Source: Leptotrichia hongkongensis (lineage in GTDB: Bacteria; Fusobacteriota; Fusobacteriia; Fusobacteriales; Leptotrichiaceae). From it: a stretch of 64,000 bases of DNA. The DNA lies in contig NZ_JBGORW010000003.1 in NCBI RefSeq assembly GCF_041538065.1, forward strand, positions 62,001 through 126,000. The letters run 5' to 3'. A program made the translations under genes and the position numbers. Below the pieces are notes generated by a model. That model was not told the origin of the DNA and did not search any database. It worked only from the letters and a program-made list of their open reading frames with translations. Numbering within the stretch: the stretch's first letter is position 1; the number at the start of each line of letters is the position of its first letter. Below, in pieces: positions 1 to 8,904 of this stretch.

Positions 1-297
1 AAAGATGAAGAGAAATTATTGGATAAAACCACAAATTTTCTAAGAAAATTTCATAAATTTATTATACAGAAGAGCTTGAATCATTATCATTTTGGCAATA
101 GGAAGATGATTCAAAACCCTGAAAAATGGGAAGTTTCAGATTTTATTCCGCCACTTTCAGAAAAAATGTTCACTGAATATAATTTGGAAATAACAAACAA
201 TGATATTGAAAGAAAGAATAAAAATATAGACAGAATAAAACAGAAAGGTCTTCCATATAATGAAAATATGGAAGAGATTCCATACATAAATTTATAA
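1..297 (+). CDS. C-terminal end of an unknown protein (cut by window edge)
   Basis: The reading frame is open from the first base and stops at 295-297, so only the last ~98 residues are visible. The piece is basic and hydrophilic, with no membrane segment and no signature I recognise. It contains an aromatic/His patch (NHYHFGNRKMI) and ends in YINL. A TTG at 19 could be read as a start, but continuity with the edge makes a partial gene more likely. Function unknown. Confidence 0.45.
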   Translation, partial: KDEEKLLDKTTNFLRKFHKFIIQKSLNHYHFGNRKMIQNPEKWEVSDFIPPLSEKMFTEYNLEITNNDIERKNKNIDRIKQKGLPYNENMEEIPYINL

Positions 298-450
298 TGT
301 TAGTTAAAAATTTTTATTTATGATTTTTTTATTTTTATAAAAACCTAAAAATAGCTAATAGTCAAATCAATTAATTTTAAATAAAATTTAGACTACTAAA
401 CAAATTTAATTAAAAAAAGGGGCTTATAATAAAATAATTTGAAAAATTAA

Positions 451-479
451 TTGACAATAGATTTCAAAAATGATAATAT
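451..479 (+). promoter_or_regulatory. Probable sigma-70-type promoter of pfkA
   Basis: TTGACA at 451-456, a 17-nt spacer, then TAATAT at 474-479. It lies about 60 bp before the pfkA start in an otherwise gene-free 240-bp stretch, and probably serves pfkA and pyk together. Confidence 0.6.
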
Positions 480-540
480 TAAAACATAGAATTTAAAAGA
501 AATTTTTGTAATTATAATGTGTAGAAGGAGAAAAATTAAG

Positions 541-1503
541 ATGAAGAAAATCGCAATCTTAACAAGTGGAGGAGATTCACAGGGGATGAATACAGTGATA
601 AGAGCTGTCACTAAAGCTGCTATAAACAAAGGAATGGAAGTTTATGGTATAAGAAGAGGATACAAAGGTATGCTTGAAGATCAGATTTTTCCATTGACAT
701 TGTTAGATGTAAGTGGAATTGCTGATAAAGGAGGAACAATTTTACTATCAGCAAGATTGCCAGAATTCAAAGATCCTGAAGTTAGAGCAAAAGCGGCGGC
801 TAATTTAAAAAAATATGGAATTGATGGATTAGTTGTAATCGGTGGAGACGGATCATTCCATGGGGCACACTATTTGTATGAGGAACATGGTATTAAAACA
901 ATTGGAATACCTGGAACAATTGATAATGACGTAGCTGGAACTGACTATACAGTTGGTTATGACACAGCATTAAATATAATTTTAGATGCTATTTCTAAAT
1001 TAAAAGATACAGCAACTTCACACGAAAGAACATACTTGGTTGAAGTAATGGGAAGAAACTGTGGAGATTTGGCTCTTTATTCTGCAATAGCAGGAGGAGC
1101 AAGTGGAGTAATGATTCCTGAAGCTCAAAGTTCTATTGATAAAATAGCTGAAGTAATCAAAAAAAGACGTGCGGAAGGTAAATTGTACGATATAATCGTA
1201 GTTGCAGAAGGTGTCGGAAATATTATGGACATTAAGGATGAATTAGCTAAAAAAATTGATACAAATATAAGAGTTACAATTTTAGGGCATATCCAAAGAG
1301 GTGGAGCACCAACAGCATTTGACAGAATATTAGCAACAAGATTAGGAGTAAAAGCGGTTGAGCTTATCGAAGAAGGAAAAGGTGGATTAATGGTTGGAAT
1401 TCAAAGTGAAGAAGTAACAACTCATAAATTATCTTACGCTTGGGAAAATTATTCTAAAACATCTGCTTCTGATTATGCAATCGCAAATATGTTATCATTA
1501 TAA
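541..1503 (+). CDS. pfkA: ATP-dependent 6-phosphofructokinase
   Basis: Phosphorylates fructose 6-phosphate to fructose 1,6-bisphosphate, the committed step of glycolysis (cytosolic tetramer in this family). The start is ATG 541, because an ATG at 517 would put the AAGGAG ribosome site inside the gene; this gives 320 residues, the normal bacterial length. Visible motifs are the nucleotide loop GGDSQGMN near residue 10, GGDGSFHGAH, and the catalytic TIDND with D128 as the expected general base. The HIQRGG stretch near the C-terminus also fits. Followed by pyk after 120 bp on the same strand, so the two irreversible control steps of glycolysis are probably co-expressed. Confidence 0.96.
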   Translation: MKKIAILTSGGDSQGMNTVIRAVTKAAINKGMEVYGIRRGYKGMLEDQIFPLTLLDVSGIADKGGTILLSARLPEFKDPEVRAKAAANLKKYGIDGLVVIGGDGSFHGAHYLYEEHGIKTIGIPGTIDNDVAGTDYTVGYDTALNIILDAISKLKDTATSHERTYLVEVMGRNCGDLALYSAIAGGASGVMIPEAQSSIDKIAEVIKKRRAEGKLYDIIVVAEGVGNIMDIKDELAKKIDTNIRVTILGHIQRGGAPTAFDRILATRLGVKAVELIEEGKGGLMVGIQSEEVTTHKLSYAWENYSKTSASDYAIANMLSL

Positions 1504-1542
1504 TTGTTAAACTCTTTATTAGATTTAACAGTTTAAAAAATA

Positions 1543-1575
1543 AATGAATATTTCTTACGGAAGTAAGAATTCATT
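1543..1575 (+). other. Hairpin in the pfkA-pyk intergenic region
   Basis: A perfect 7-bp stem, TTCTTAC / GTAAGAA (1552-1558 / 1563-1569), closes on a GGAA tetraloop. Outer pairing AATGA / TCATT (1543-1547 / 1571-1575) extends it. No T-tract follows, so it is not a standard terminator. It may be an RNA-processing or stability element between the two glycolytic cistrons. Confidence 0.4.
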
Positions 1576-1623
1576 GATAAAATAAGGCAATGAAATTTTA
1601 AATATCAAATTTTAGGAGGAAAA

Positions 1624-3051
1624 ATGAAAATTAAAATGACTAAAGTTGTTTGTACTATCGGTCCAAAAACTGAAAGTGTTGAAATGTTGACAAAATTAGT
1701 AGAAAGCGGAATGAACGTAATGAGATTGAACTTTTCTCATGGTGATTTCGAAGAACATGGAGCTAGAATTAAAAATATTAGAGAAGTAATGAAAAAAACA
1801 GGTAAGGAAATAGGAATTTTATTAGATACTAAAGGACCTGAAATCAGAACTGGAAAATTAGAAGGTGGAAAAGACGTATTATTAGAAACTGGTAAAAAAG
1901 TAACTATTACTACTGATTACTCTTTCGTTGGAAATGCTGAAAAATTTGCAGTTTCTTATCCTGGAATTGTTGATGACTTGTATGAAGGAACAACAGTATT
2001 ATTAGATGACGGTTTAGTTGGATTAAAAGTTGAAAGCGTTGATAAAGCAGCTGGAGAAGTTCACTGTGTTGTTACAAATACTGGAGAACTAGGAGAAACT
2101 AAAGGTGTAAACTTGCCGGATGTTTCAGTTGGATTACCAGCATTAGCTGAAAAAGATATTGCTGATTTGAAATTTGGTTGTGAACAAGGTGTTGACTTTG
2201 TAGCAGCATCATTCATAAGAAAAGCATCTGACGTTGCTGAAGTAAGAAAAGTATTGGATGACAACGGTGGAAAAAATATTCAAATTATTTCAAAAATTGA
2301 AAGCCAAGAAGGTGTTGATAACTTCGATGAAATCTTGGAATTAAGTGATGCAATCATGGTTGCCAGAGGAGATTTAGGAGTAGAAGTGCCTGCTGAAGAA
2401 GTTCCATTTATGCAAAAAATGATGATTAGAAAATGTAATAAAGTTGGAAAACCAGTTATTACTGCAACACAAATGTTAGACTCAATGATTAGAAACCCAC
2501 GTCCTACAAGAGCAGAAGCAGGAGACGTTGCTAACGCTATCTTAGACGGTACAGATGCAGTTATGTTATCAGGAGAATCTGCAAAAGGTAAATATCCAGT
2601 AGAAGCTGTTAAAATGATGGCTACTATTTCAAAAAGAACAGATGAATTTAAGAAATTTAAAACAGTTGAAACTCCAGATGGATCAGAAATTTCTGTTACA
2701 GAAGCAATTTCAAGTGGTGCAGTAAGCACTTCGCAAGCATTAGATGCTAAATTAATCGTATGTTGGACAAAAACTGGTAGAGCAGCAAGAATGATTAGAA
2801 AATATGGACCAGTTGTACCAATTATTGCTTTGACAGACAATGACCAAACTGCTAGACAGTTAGCATTAGTAAGGGGAGTTAGAGCTTACGTAGAAAAAGG
2901 ATTGGATAAAACAGATGATTTCTTTGCAAGAGCAAGAGAAATTGCTGCTAATCATGAAGAAGCTAACAAAGGTGATTTAGTAGTAATGGTAACAGGAATC
3001 TCTAAAGAAGGAACAACTAATACATTTAGAGTAGAAAGAGTTGGAGAATAA
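1624..3051 (+). CDS. pyk: Pyruvate kinase
   Basis: Converts phosphoenolpyruvate and ADP to pyruvate and ATP, the last step of glycolysis. 475 residues, normal for bacterial PykF-type enzymes. The start is ATG 1624 with an AGGAGG site just upstream. Visible motifs: MRLNFSHGD near residue 35, LLDTKGPEIRTG, the signature ISKIES with the expected catalytic lysine at K224, the Mg-binding run MVARGDLGVE, and the TATQMLDSM / RPTRAEAGDVANA active-site segments. A C-terminal regulatory domain is present, so allosteric control is plausible. It follows pfkA and ends at a clear terminator. Confidence 0.97.
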   Translation: MKIKMTKVVCTIGPKTESVEMLTKLVESGMNVMRLNFSHGDFEEHGARIKNIREVMKKTGKEIGILLDTKGPEIRTGKLEGGKDVLLETGKKVTITTDYSFVGNAEKFAVSYPGIVDDLYEGTTVLLDDGLVGLKVESVDKAAGEVHCVVTNTGELGETKGVNLPDVSVGLPALAEKDIADLKFGCEQGVDFVAASFIRKASDVAEVRKVLDDNGGKNIQIISKIESQEGVDNFDEILELSDAIMVARGDLGVEVPAEEVPFMQKMMIRKCNKVGKPVITATQMLDSMIRNPRPTRAEAGDVANAILDGTDAVMLSGESAKGKYPVEAVKMMATISKRTDEFKKFKTVETPDGSEISVTEAISSGAVSTSQALDAKLIVCWTKTGRAARMIRKYGPVVPIIALTDNDQTARQLALVRGVRAYVEKGLDKTDDFFARAREIAANHEEANKGDLVVMVTGISKEGTTNTFRVERVGE

Positions 3052-3083
3052 TTAAAAAACAATTATTATAAATAATTTTTATG

Positions 3084-3114
3084 AGGGAAATGGTTTTTGT
3101 GCCTTTCCCTTTTT
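3084..3114 (+). terminator. Rho-independent terminator after pyk
   Basis: Stem AGGGAAA / TTTCCCT (3084-3090 / 3104-3110), extended inward by GG / CC, followed by a T run. Ends the pfkA-pyk unit. Confidence 0.75.
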
Positions 3115-3210
3115 AAAATAGTATAGTTATTTTTTAAAATTTTTATATTGTCTAATTTTATAATTTAAATAAAAAATGTAATATTTAAGGAAAGGGGTGA
3201 AGTAAATAAT

Positions 3211-3807
3211 ATGAAAAAATTAAATGATTTAATAGATGTTTTTGCAAAATTGCCAGGAATTGGGAGAAAAAGTGCGGCAAGAATTGCGTTTGATGTTTTA
3301 GATAAAAGTGAAGATGATATTGATAGAATGCTGGAAATAATAAAGGATTCGCATATGAATATCAAACATTGCGAAATTTGTGGAAATTTGTCTGAAAATG
3401 ATATTTGCGAGATTTGTACTAACGAGAAAAGGGATAAGGAAGTAATCTGCGTAGTTGAAGGAGTCCGAGATGTAATTGCTTTTGAAAAATCTGAAACATA
3501 TAACGGACTTTATCATGTACTTGGTGGAAAGATAGATCCATTAAATGGAGTTACAATTGAAGATTTGAATTTGAGAAAGTTAATGAATAGACTAAATGAA
3601 GATGTAAAAGAAGTTATATTGGCTTTAAATCCCGACTTGGAAGGTGAAACTACAAGCCTATATTTGACAAAATTCCTGAAAGAAAAGAATATTAAGATTT
3701 CTAAAATTGCAAGCGGTATTCCAATGGGCGGAAATATTGAATACACGGATATGGCAACACTAGGAAGATCGCTTGAGGGTAGGGTTAATGTGGATGATGT
3801 AGACTAA
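3211..3807 (+). CDS. recR: Recombination protein RecR
   Basis: RecR acts with RecO and RecF to load RecA on gapped DNA during recombinational repair. 198 residues, typical. The N-terminal helix-hairpin-helix region contains LPGIGRKSAARIAF. The four-cysteine zinc finger uses C54, C57, C66 and C69 (CEIC ... CEIC). The Toprim core follows (VICVVEG ... LNPDLEGE), and the C-terminus has the usual IASGIPMGGNIEY and TLGRSLEGR. The start at ATG 3211 has an AAAGGGG site. It stands alone, convergent with the minus-strand PTS gene across a bidirectional terminator. Confidence 0.96.
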   Translation: MKKLNDLIDVFAKLPGIGRKSAARIAFDVLDKSEDDIDRMLEIIKDSHMNIKHCEICGNLSENDICEICTNEKRDKEVICVVEGVRDVIAFEKSETYNGLYHVLGGKIDPLNGVTIEDLNLRKLMNRLNEDVKEVILALNPDLEGETTSLYLTKFLKEKNIKISKIASGIPMGGNIEYTDMATLGRSLEGRVNVDDVD

Positions 3808-3932
3808 AATTTTAAACAATGTAGCCTACTTATTTTTTCTACTTTTAAGTGCTAGAATTGTTATAGTCTTTGTAGTTTCTAATAGTTTTGTAGTAAAATT
3901 TCTATTGAAGAAATCCAGACATATAAAAAAAT

Positions 3933-3980
3933 AAATTGTGTAAATTCAAATATATCTAAATACGAGTTTACACAATTTTT
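3933..3980. terminator. Bidirectional terminator between recR and murP-like gene
   Basis: A perfect 12-bp inverted repeat, AAATTGTGTAAA / TTTACACAATTT (3933-3944 / 3967-3978), with T-rich tails on both strands. It can end both the plus-strand recR transcript and the convergent minus-strand operon. Confidence 0.8.
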
Positions 3981-4002
3981 TATTCATAAATTCTTTTTTA
4001 TT

Positions 4003-5415
4003 TTATCCATACATCTCTTCAATCTTTTCATCATCAATTCCAAATAAATAAGTCAGTATAAATCCTCCTGCATACGCTCCAAGCATTGCAATTATAAAGT
4101 AAATCCAAGTTCCAGGAACAACAATAAGTAGTCCAAATAAACCTGAAACACCTTGAGAAATTGTTCCTAAATGAAATAGAACTGCAAGAACTCCACCGAT
4201 TCCAGAACCTAAGCACGCTGTAATAAAAGGTTTTCCTAATGGTAAAGTTACAGCATACATTAATGGTTCACCAATTCCAAGTATTCCAACCGGAATAGAA
4301 TCTCTTACCATATTTTTAAGCCGTTGATTCTTAGTTTTTATATAAATTGCAATTCCTGCGCCAACTTGTCCTCCACCTGCCATTATAAGTATAGGAAGCA
4401 GATAGTTAATTCCTTTTGTAGGTCCTGTCGGATCATTAAGTAAAGTGTGTATAGGAGTTAAAGCTTGATGTAGTCCAACTGAAACTAAAGGAAGGAATCC
4501 AGCCGCCAGTATATATCCTCCCAATATTCCTAACTTCTTATATGAGAAATCAAGAATGGTGAATATGAAGCCAGTTACAACAGTTCCTAAAGGCTGAATT
4601 ATTATTAGGGCTATAAATACACCTATTATTAAAGTTAAAAGAGGAGTAAAAAAGGTATCAAGCATTACAGGAACTATCTTTCTTATATTTTTTTCCAAAT
4701 ATGCGACTATTATTCCCATAAATAAAGATGCAAGCAGTCCTCCCATTCCAGGTGCAAAAGGCTTACCTGTAAAAGGAAGTATAATTGCACTCTTGTCTTC
4801 AACTTTAAGAAGTAAAGGCAAGGCTGGATTTGTGATAAATATTGATCCCATAATTCCACCAAGCACTGCAGTCCCACCAAATTCTTTTGCTGCATTCATC
4901 CCTACATAAATCGCAAGATATCCAAACATAACAAATCCGATACTTCTTATCGCAGCAAACCACCATACTGTATTATAAGCATTTTTTGTTGCAACATTTA
5001 TTACATTTGTAAGTCCCATTATTAACCCTGATGCGATTATTCCAGGTAATAGAGGTACAAATATATTTGCAATTTTTTGAAGAAATCGTTGGACAGGACC
5101 ATTATGTTTTTGTTTATTTGTTTTCTTATTTTCACTTGCTATATCCTTTATGTTACTATCTGAAAATCCTAGAGCAATACCACTAAGTTTTGAAAATTTA
5201 TCTCCTACTGCATTTACTTTTCCAGGCCCTAGTATTATCTGTAAAGTTTCAGCATTTACTACGTTCAGTACGCCATCAACTTTTTTTAACTTTTCTAAAT
5301 CTACTTCATTTTTAACTTTAACTCTAAGTCTTGTCATGCAGACTGCGTTTGAAGCAATGTTTTCCTTACCGCCTAAAATATCATAAATTTCCTGTGCTGT
5401 TTTTTTTGCATCCAT
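4003..5415 (-). CDS. murP: PTS EIIBC permease, probably N-acetylmuramic acid (or MurNAc-GlcNAc) specific
   Basis: Membrane permease that imports and phosphorylates a sugar using the phosphotransferase system. The start is taken as the ATG at 5413-5415 because AAAGGAG sits 9 nt upstream; a nearer in-frame ATG abuts the site. 470 residues: an EIIB domain with phospho-acceptor C26 (NAVCMTRLR) and LQIILGPGKV, then a ten-segment-like EIIC domain. No EIIA domain, as in MurP of known MurNAc systems, so EIIA must come from another locus. Specificity is inferred from the neighbours mupG and murQ; sequence alone would also fit the wider sucrose/trehalose/MurNAc EIIBC family. A structured repeat sits between it and mupG. 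Confidence 0.75.
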   Translation of the reverse strand: MDAKKTAQEIYDILGGKENIASNAVCMTRLRVKVKNEVDLEKLKKVDGVLNVVNAETLQIILGPGKVNAVGDKFSKLSGIALGFSDSNIKDIASENKKTNKQKHNGPVQRFLQKIANIFVPLLPGIIASGLIMGLTNVINVATKNAYNTVWWFAAIRSIGFVMFGYLAIYVGMNAAKEFGGTAVLGGIMGSIFITNPALPLLLKVEDKSAIILPFTGKPFAPGMGGLLASLFMGIIVAYLEKNIRKIVPVMLDTFFTPLLTLIIGVFIALIIIQPLGTVVTGFIFTILDFSYKKLGILGGYILAAGFLPLVSVGLHQALTPIHTLLNDPTGPTKGINYLLPILIMAGGGQVGAGIAIYIKTKNQRLKNMVRDSIPVGILGIGEPLMYAVTLPLGKPFITACLGSGIGGVLAVLFHLGTISQGVSGLFGLLIVVPGTWIYFIIAMLGAYAGGFILTYLFGIDDEKIEEMYG

Positions 5416-5499
5416 AATGCTCATCTCCTTTGTAAGTTGAAGTTTCAAAATTTTTAATTATACTAAATTCCATTTAAACAACGAATTTATTACAAATTT

Positions 5500-5760
5500 T
5501 TCTAATAAAGGATATAAACCTAATATTTTCAAATAATTTTAAGACATAATTTTCGTTTTTTAAACAGAATCTAGTATAAATTAATCCGTCGGAGCATTTT
5601 TCTGTGATGACAAAACTGTTTGAGCATAGCGAGTTTTTTGTCAATGCAGAAAAATGTCGTAGACTAGCCATAGGTTGTAGGATTTGCGGCAATGAGCAAT
5701 CCTACGAAAATAAAAAAGAAAAATTATAGTAATGCTCCGTTATAAAAATTTATTCTTATT
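5500..5760 (+). repeat. Structured dispersed element, class I, copy A
   Basis: This region has no gene but is highly structured. Hairpin 1 spans 5594-5657: outer arms GCATTTTTCTG / CAGAAAAATGT, inner arms TGACAAAA / TTTTGTCA, with a tip reading TTTGAGCATAGCGAG. Hairpin 2 (5677-5705) is GTAGGATT / AATCCTAC. An enclosing stem pairs CGGAGCATT (5590-5598) with AATGCTCCG (5731-5739). The first ~100 bp are nearly identical to 63898-64000, and the hairpin order matches an inverted copy at 8905-9055. Confidence 0.7.
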
Positions 5761-5816
5761 TTAAACTAGGTTTAGTATTAAATAGTGAAAGATAAATCTA
5801 TTAGATAGAGATATTT

Positions 5817-6908
5817 TTATTTTTTTACAAAAGAAAATTTTTGCCAAGGTTTGATGTAATCAATTAAAAATATTTCTTCATCTGCTATCTTTCCAACAAC
5901 ATTTGATTTTCCGGTATTTTTCATTTCTGTTTTTGCAATTAAAAGTTCCCCTGCGTAATGTCCAAATTCGCTGCTTTCAATAATTATATCTCCCTTTTTT
6001 ATTATTTCAGGGGCATTAAAAATTTTAAAATTATGTTCTTTATATTTTACACGGCTATTTGTAGAACGGATTAGATTTTCAGAAATATCACCTCTATTAA
6101 AGTGAAATTCATCAAAAATTATTTTTTGTTCTATTTTAGGAACATTTTTTTTAAGTTCAATTGAGAAACTTACCATATCTTTACGCACTTTTTTAAATTC
6201 TTCTAATTCTTCATCAGTTGGATAGCAGTTTGAAATAATTATATCGTCAATTGTTTCTAGTGCCATAAAATGCTTGAACTGAACTATCAACGGTAAATTA
6301 CGATGCATTTCCAAAGTTGGTAATCCTTGCGTTACTGGCTTAGGACCAAAACTGTTTTTAGATTGTGAAGTTATAAATGCGGCTGTTCGTAATCCATATT
6401 TTGTAAAATTTTCTGTACATTTTTTGAAAAATTCCAAGCCTAATCCTGTGTGAATATGAGGATAAAAGTTATGGCATCCTATCAGATTATTTTTATTCGG
6501 GCGATAATCCATAATTGTATCGATATAATGAGTATCGTTGCTCATATTTATTTCAATTTTTAAATTTTCTTTATTAAATGTCATAATGCTTTCCTGCAAT
6601 CCAGTAAATCCAATATCAAGCCTAATTCCGTCAGCTCCCATTTCCTTAAAAAATGCTAAATTATCATAACTTATTCCCAAATCATTCAAAACTTTTGGAT
6701 TTACATCCAGAATAATCTCAAACCCTTTTTCTTTGGCATAATAATTTACTTTTTTAAATTTTTTTAAAATTATTTCTTTATCCTCTGTAGAAGAAAGCAG
6801 ACAACTAAATATTCGGCTAAAGCCAGCTTCAAAAGATTTATCAATATAACTTAGCAGTTCTTCTTCAGTTGTCTTTCCAGGATAAATAGAAATTCCTAAT
6901 TTTCTCAT
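5817..6908 (-). CDS. mupG: MupG-like 6-phospho-N-acetylmuramidase (DUF871 family)
   Basis: Members of this family hydrolyse MurNAc-6P-GlcNAc in the cytoplasm after PTS import, giving MurNAc 6-phosphate for MurQ. 363 residues, the family length. It starts with the hallmark KLGISIYPGKTTEEE, continues as a TIM barrel (GADGIRLDIGF, CHNFYPHIHTGLG, FGPKPVTQGLPTLE), and ends in the smaller C-terminal beta domain (SSEFGHYAGELLIA). It lies between murQ and the EIIBC gene on the same strand, which matches the known MurP-MupG-MurQ route for salvage of wall disaccharides. The exact substrate is inferred from family and context. Confidence 0.85.
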   Translation of the reverse strand: MRKLGISIYPGKTTEEELLSYIDKSFEAGFSRIFSCLLSSTEDKEIILKKFKKVNYYAKEKGFEIILDVNPKVLNDLGISYDNLAFFKEMGADGIRLDIGFTGLQESIMTFNKENLKIEINMSNDTHYIDTIMDYRPNKNNLIGCHNFYPHIHTGLGLEFFKKCTENFTKYGLRTAAFITSQSKNSFGPKPVTQGLPTLEMHRNLPLIVQFKHFMALETIDDIIISNCYPTDEELEEFKKVRKDMVSFSIELKKNVPKIEQKIIFDEFHFNRGDISENLIRSTNSRVKYKEHNFKIFNAPEIIKKGDIIIESSEFGHYAGELLIAKTEMKNTGKSNVVGKIADEEIFLIDYIKPWQKFSFVKK

Positions 6909-6938
6909 TTTGTGTTATTTCCCTTCTTCTATCTATTT

Positions 6939-7283
6939 TTATTCTTGTGCTTCAGCATGTTCTTCTGCCAATAATTTTTTCTCATAGGCATTAAAGAAAG
7001 GATAGTAAATTGCAACAGAAATTAAAATAAGAAGTATATTTAAAATAACTGCTCTAAAATCTCCATTTGTTGCTAAAAATGCTCCTATTGGCCCAGGTAG
7101 AGTCCAAGGTGGTGTTGAAGTTACACGGTTTACCAGTCCTGCTACCATTGCGAAATAAGTGATAGAGGCATTAACTATTGGAACAATTATAAAAGGCGGT
7201 AATAATGTAGGATTTAATACTATTGGAGCTCCAAAAATAATTGGCTCGTTTATGTTGAATATTGAAGGAAGGATTGCTGCTTT
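6939..7283 (-). pseudogene. C-terminal remnant of a lactose/cellobiose-type PTS EIIC
   Basis: About 114 codons read as the end of a PTS EIIC: FNINEPIIFGAPIVLNP, then PPFIIVPIVNASITYF, WTLPGPIGAFLATNGD and IYYPFFNAYEKK. A TGA at 7284-7286 lies just before it, and no start or N-terminal membrane segments exist. The frame upstream belongs instead to a GH4 glycosidase. This is therefore the downstream half of a deletion fusion. It may be transcribed within the mur operon, but a functional permease is not possible. Confidence 0.85.
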
Positions 7284-7672
7284 TCAGGAATTGTACGAAA
7301 TGCCTTGAACATTCCCCCAGCCCCATTTGTTTCCTGTCCTAGAAGTCCGTTTTCAAATGGTATTCTTTCATCCTTAATTCTCGCATCAAGCAGTCCCACA
7401 CGAAACTGAGTAGTCACAAAATCCGCATCTTTTATAGCTTCTCTTCTATCCAGTGTCAAATAAACCTTGCAGTCAATACCAGCCTTTTCAACCATTCTTT
7501 TAGCCAAATTTCCAACTATTTCTAATTTTTCTTTCCCTTCCTCAATATCAACTAGCCATATTTCATTAACTGGCAATTCCTTTATCCTTTTAATAAATCC
7601 TTCTATCAGTTCAGGAGTATAGCTGGAGCCTCCACCAATCGTTACAATTTTAATTCCATCTCTTTTTTCCAT
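7250..7672 (-). pseudogene. N-terminal remnant of a GH4 6-phospho-beta-glucosidase
   Basis: The 5' end is intact: ATG at 7672, a Rossmann start IVTIGGGSSYTPEL, then DFVTTQFRVGLLDAR and NGAGGMFKAFRTIP, all typical of NAD-dependent GH4 phospho-glycosidases of about 440 residues. After RTIP the similarity ends and the frame stops at residue 140, within sequence that belongs to a PTS EIIC in another frame. The catalytic C-terminal two thirds are missing. It sits 21 bp after murQ in the operon direction. Confidence 0.85.
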
Positions 7673-7693
7673 TTTACTATCCTTTCTAAATTG

Positions 7694-8608
7694 CTAAATA
7701 TTTTTTTCAGAATATTCATGTATCAATTTTGCTACATTATTGTCGTATTGTTTTAATTTTTCCGTTGCCATATCTCTATCAATATCCAAAAGTATCATAG
7801 CAATAGCTGTTTTTACATCATTTCCGGCTTTTTCCAAAACAGAACTTGCAATTTCATAATCAACCCCAGTAGTTTTCATTATTATTCTTTTTGCTCGCTC
7901 AACCAGTTTCTGATTGGAAGTTTTGACATCCACCATGTAGCCTGAGAATACTTTTCCAAGTTTTATCATAATTGTTGTAGAAATCATATTAAGTATCATC
8001 TTCTGGGCTGTTCCAGCCTTCATTCTGGTAGAGCCAGTAACAATTTCAGCACCAACGGTAACTTCTATTGGATATTGACTGATTTTGGATAAATCCGAAT
8101 TTTTGGAGCAAGTTATACTTCCCGTAACTGCACCAATGCTATTTGCATATTCAATTGCCCCTAAAACATAAGGTGTTCTGCCAGAAGCCGCAAGTCCTAT
8201 AACCACATCATTTTTTGTAAGGTTAATATTCACCAAGTCCTGTTTTCCCAGTTCTGGATTATCTTCAGCATTTTCCTTAGCCTTGAATATCGCTTCATTT
8301 CCACCAGCAATTATTCCTTGAACTTTCTCAAAGGGAACCCCATAAGTGGGAGGGCATTCCGAAGCATCAAGAATTCCAAGTCTTCCCGATGTTCCTGCAC
8401 CAATATATATAATTCTTGTTTCTTTTTTATATTTTGACAATATGACATCTATAAGCCGTGAAATGCTCTCTAATTCTTTTTCTACGCAAAACGCCACTTT
8501 CTTGTCTTCCTCATTTATCCTTCTCACAACTTCAAGGCTATCCTGTAATTCGATATCCTTGCTATTAGGATTATTTTCTTCAGTAGACAATTTTTCAAGT
8601 TCAATCAT
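7694..8608 (-). CDS. murQ: N-acetylmuramic acid 6-phosphate etherase
   Basis: Cleaves the lactyl ether of MurNAc 6-phosphate to give GlcNAc 6-phosphate and D-lactate. 304 residues, the family length. The SIS sugar-phosphate domain shows IYIGAGTSGRLGILDASE and CPPTYG near residues 70-95, then IIAGGNEAI and GLAASGRTPYVLGAI. The C-terminus carries the helical region with GSTRMKAGTAQKMILNMIST. First gene of the minus-strand mur operon. AAGGGTG upstream of the ATG is a modest ribosome site. With mupG and murP it forms a peptidoglycan-sugar recycling or scavenging route. Confidence 0.96.
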   Translation of the reverse strand: MIELEKLSTEENNPNSKDIELQDSLEVVRRINEEDKKVAFCVEKELESISRLIDVILSKYKKETRIIYIGAGTSGRLGILDASECPPTYGVPFEKVQGIIAGGNEAIFKAKENAEDNPELGKQDLVNINLTKNDVVIGLAASGRTPYVLGAIEYANSIGAVTGSITCSKNSDLSKISQYPIEVTVGAEIVTGSTRMKAGTAQKMILNMISTTIMIKLGKVFSGYMVDVKTSNQKLVERAKRIIMKTTGVDYEIASSVLEKAGNDVKTAIAMILLDIDRDMATEKLKQYDNNVAKLIHEYSEKNI

Positions 8609-8904
8609 TATTTATCACACCCTTTAAGTTAAGTCTAAAACTAGTTCTGTATACCATAATTATATCTCGATTTCTCCTAAATGGAAGTCTATTTTTAAAT
8701 TTATCTGAAAAATTTGTTTAAAAGAGAAGAAAAGTGCTGATAAACTTAAACTCTATTTAAAAAAATAGGAATAAAATTTTATAACAATTAATTTGATAGC
8801 TTTATAAAAAAATCAAATCTTTAAGTATTCATATAAAAGATTTTTATTTAGATTTTTAAAAACTTCTTATTAATAAATATTTTTTCATAATCTTATATTT
8901 TTTC

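Noticed and set aside
2280..2840. 186-codon minus-strand frame inside pyk
   Set aside because: It is the antisense shadow of a strongly conserved pyruvate kinase and has no initiation signal.
5474..5692. Minus-strand frame of 72 codons in the 5.5-kb gap
   Set aside because: It lies wholly within the structured repeat, has no ribosome site, and the sequence constraint is on hairpins rather than codons.
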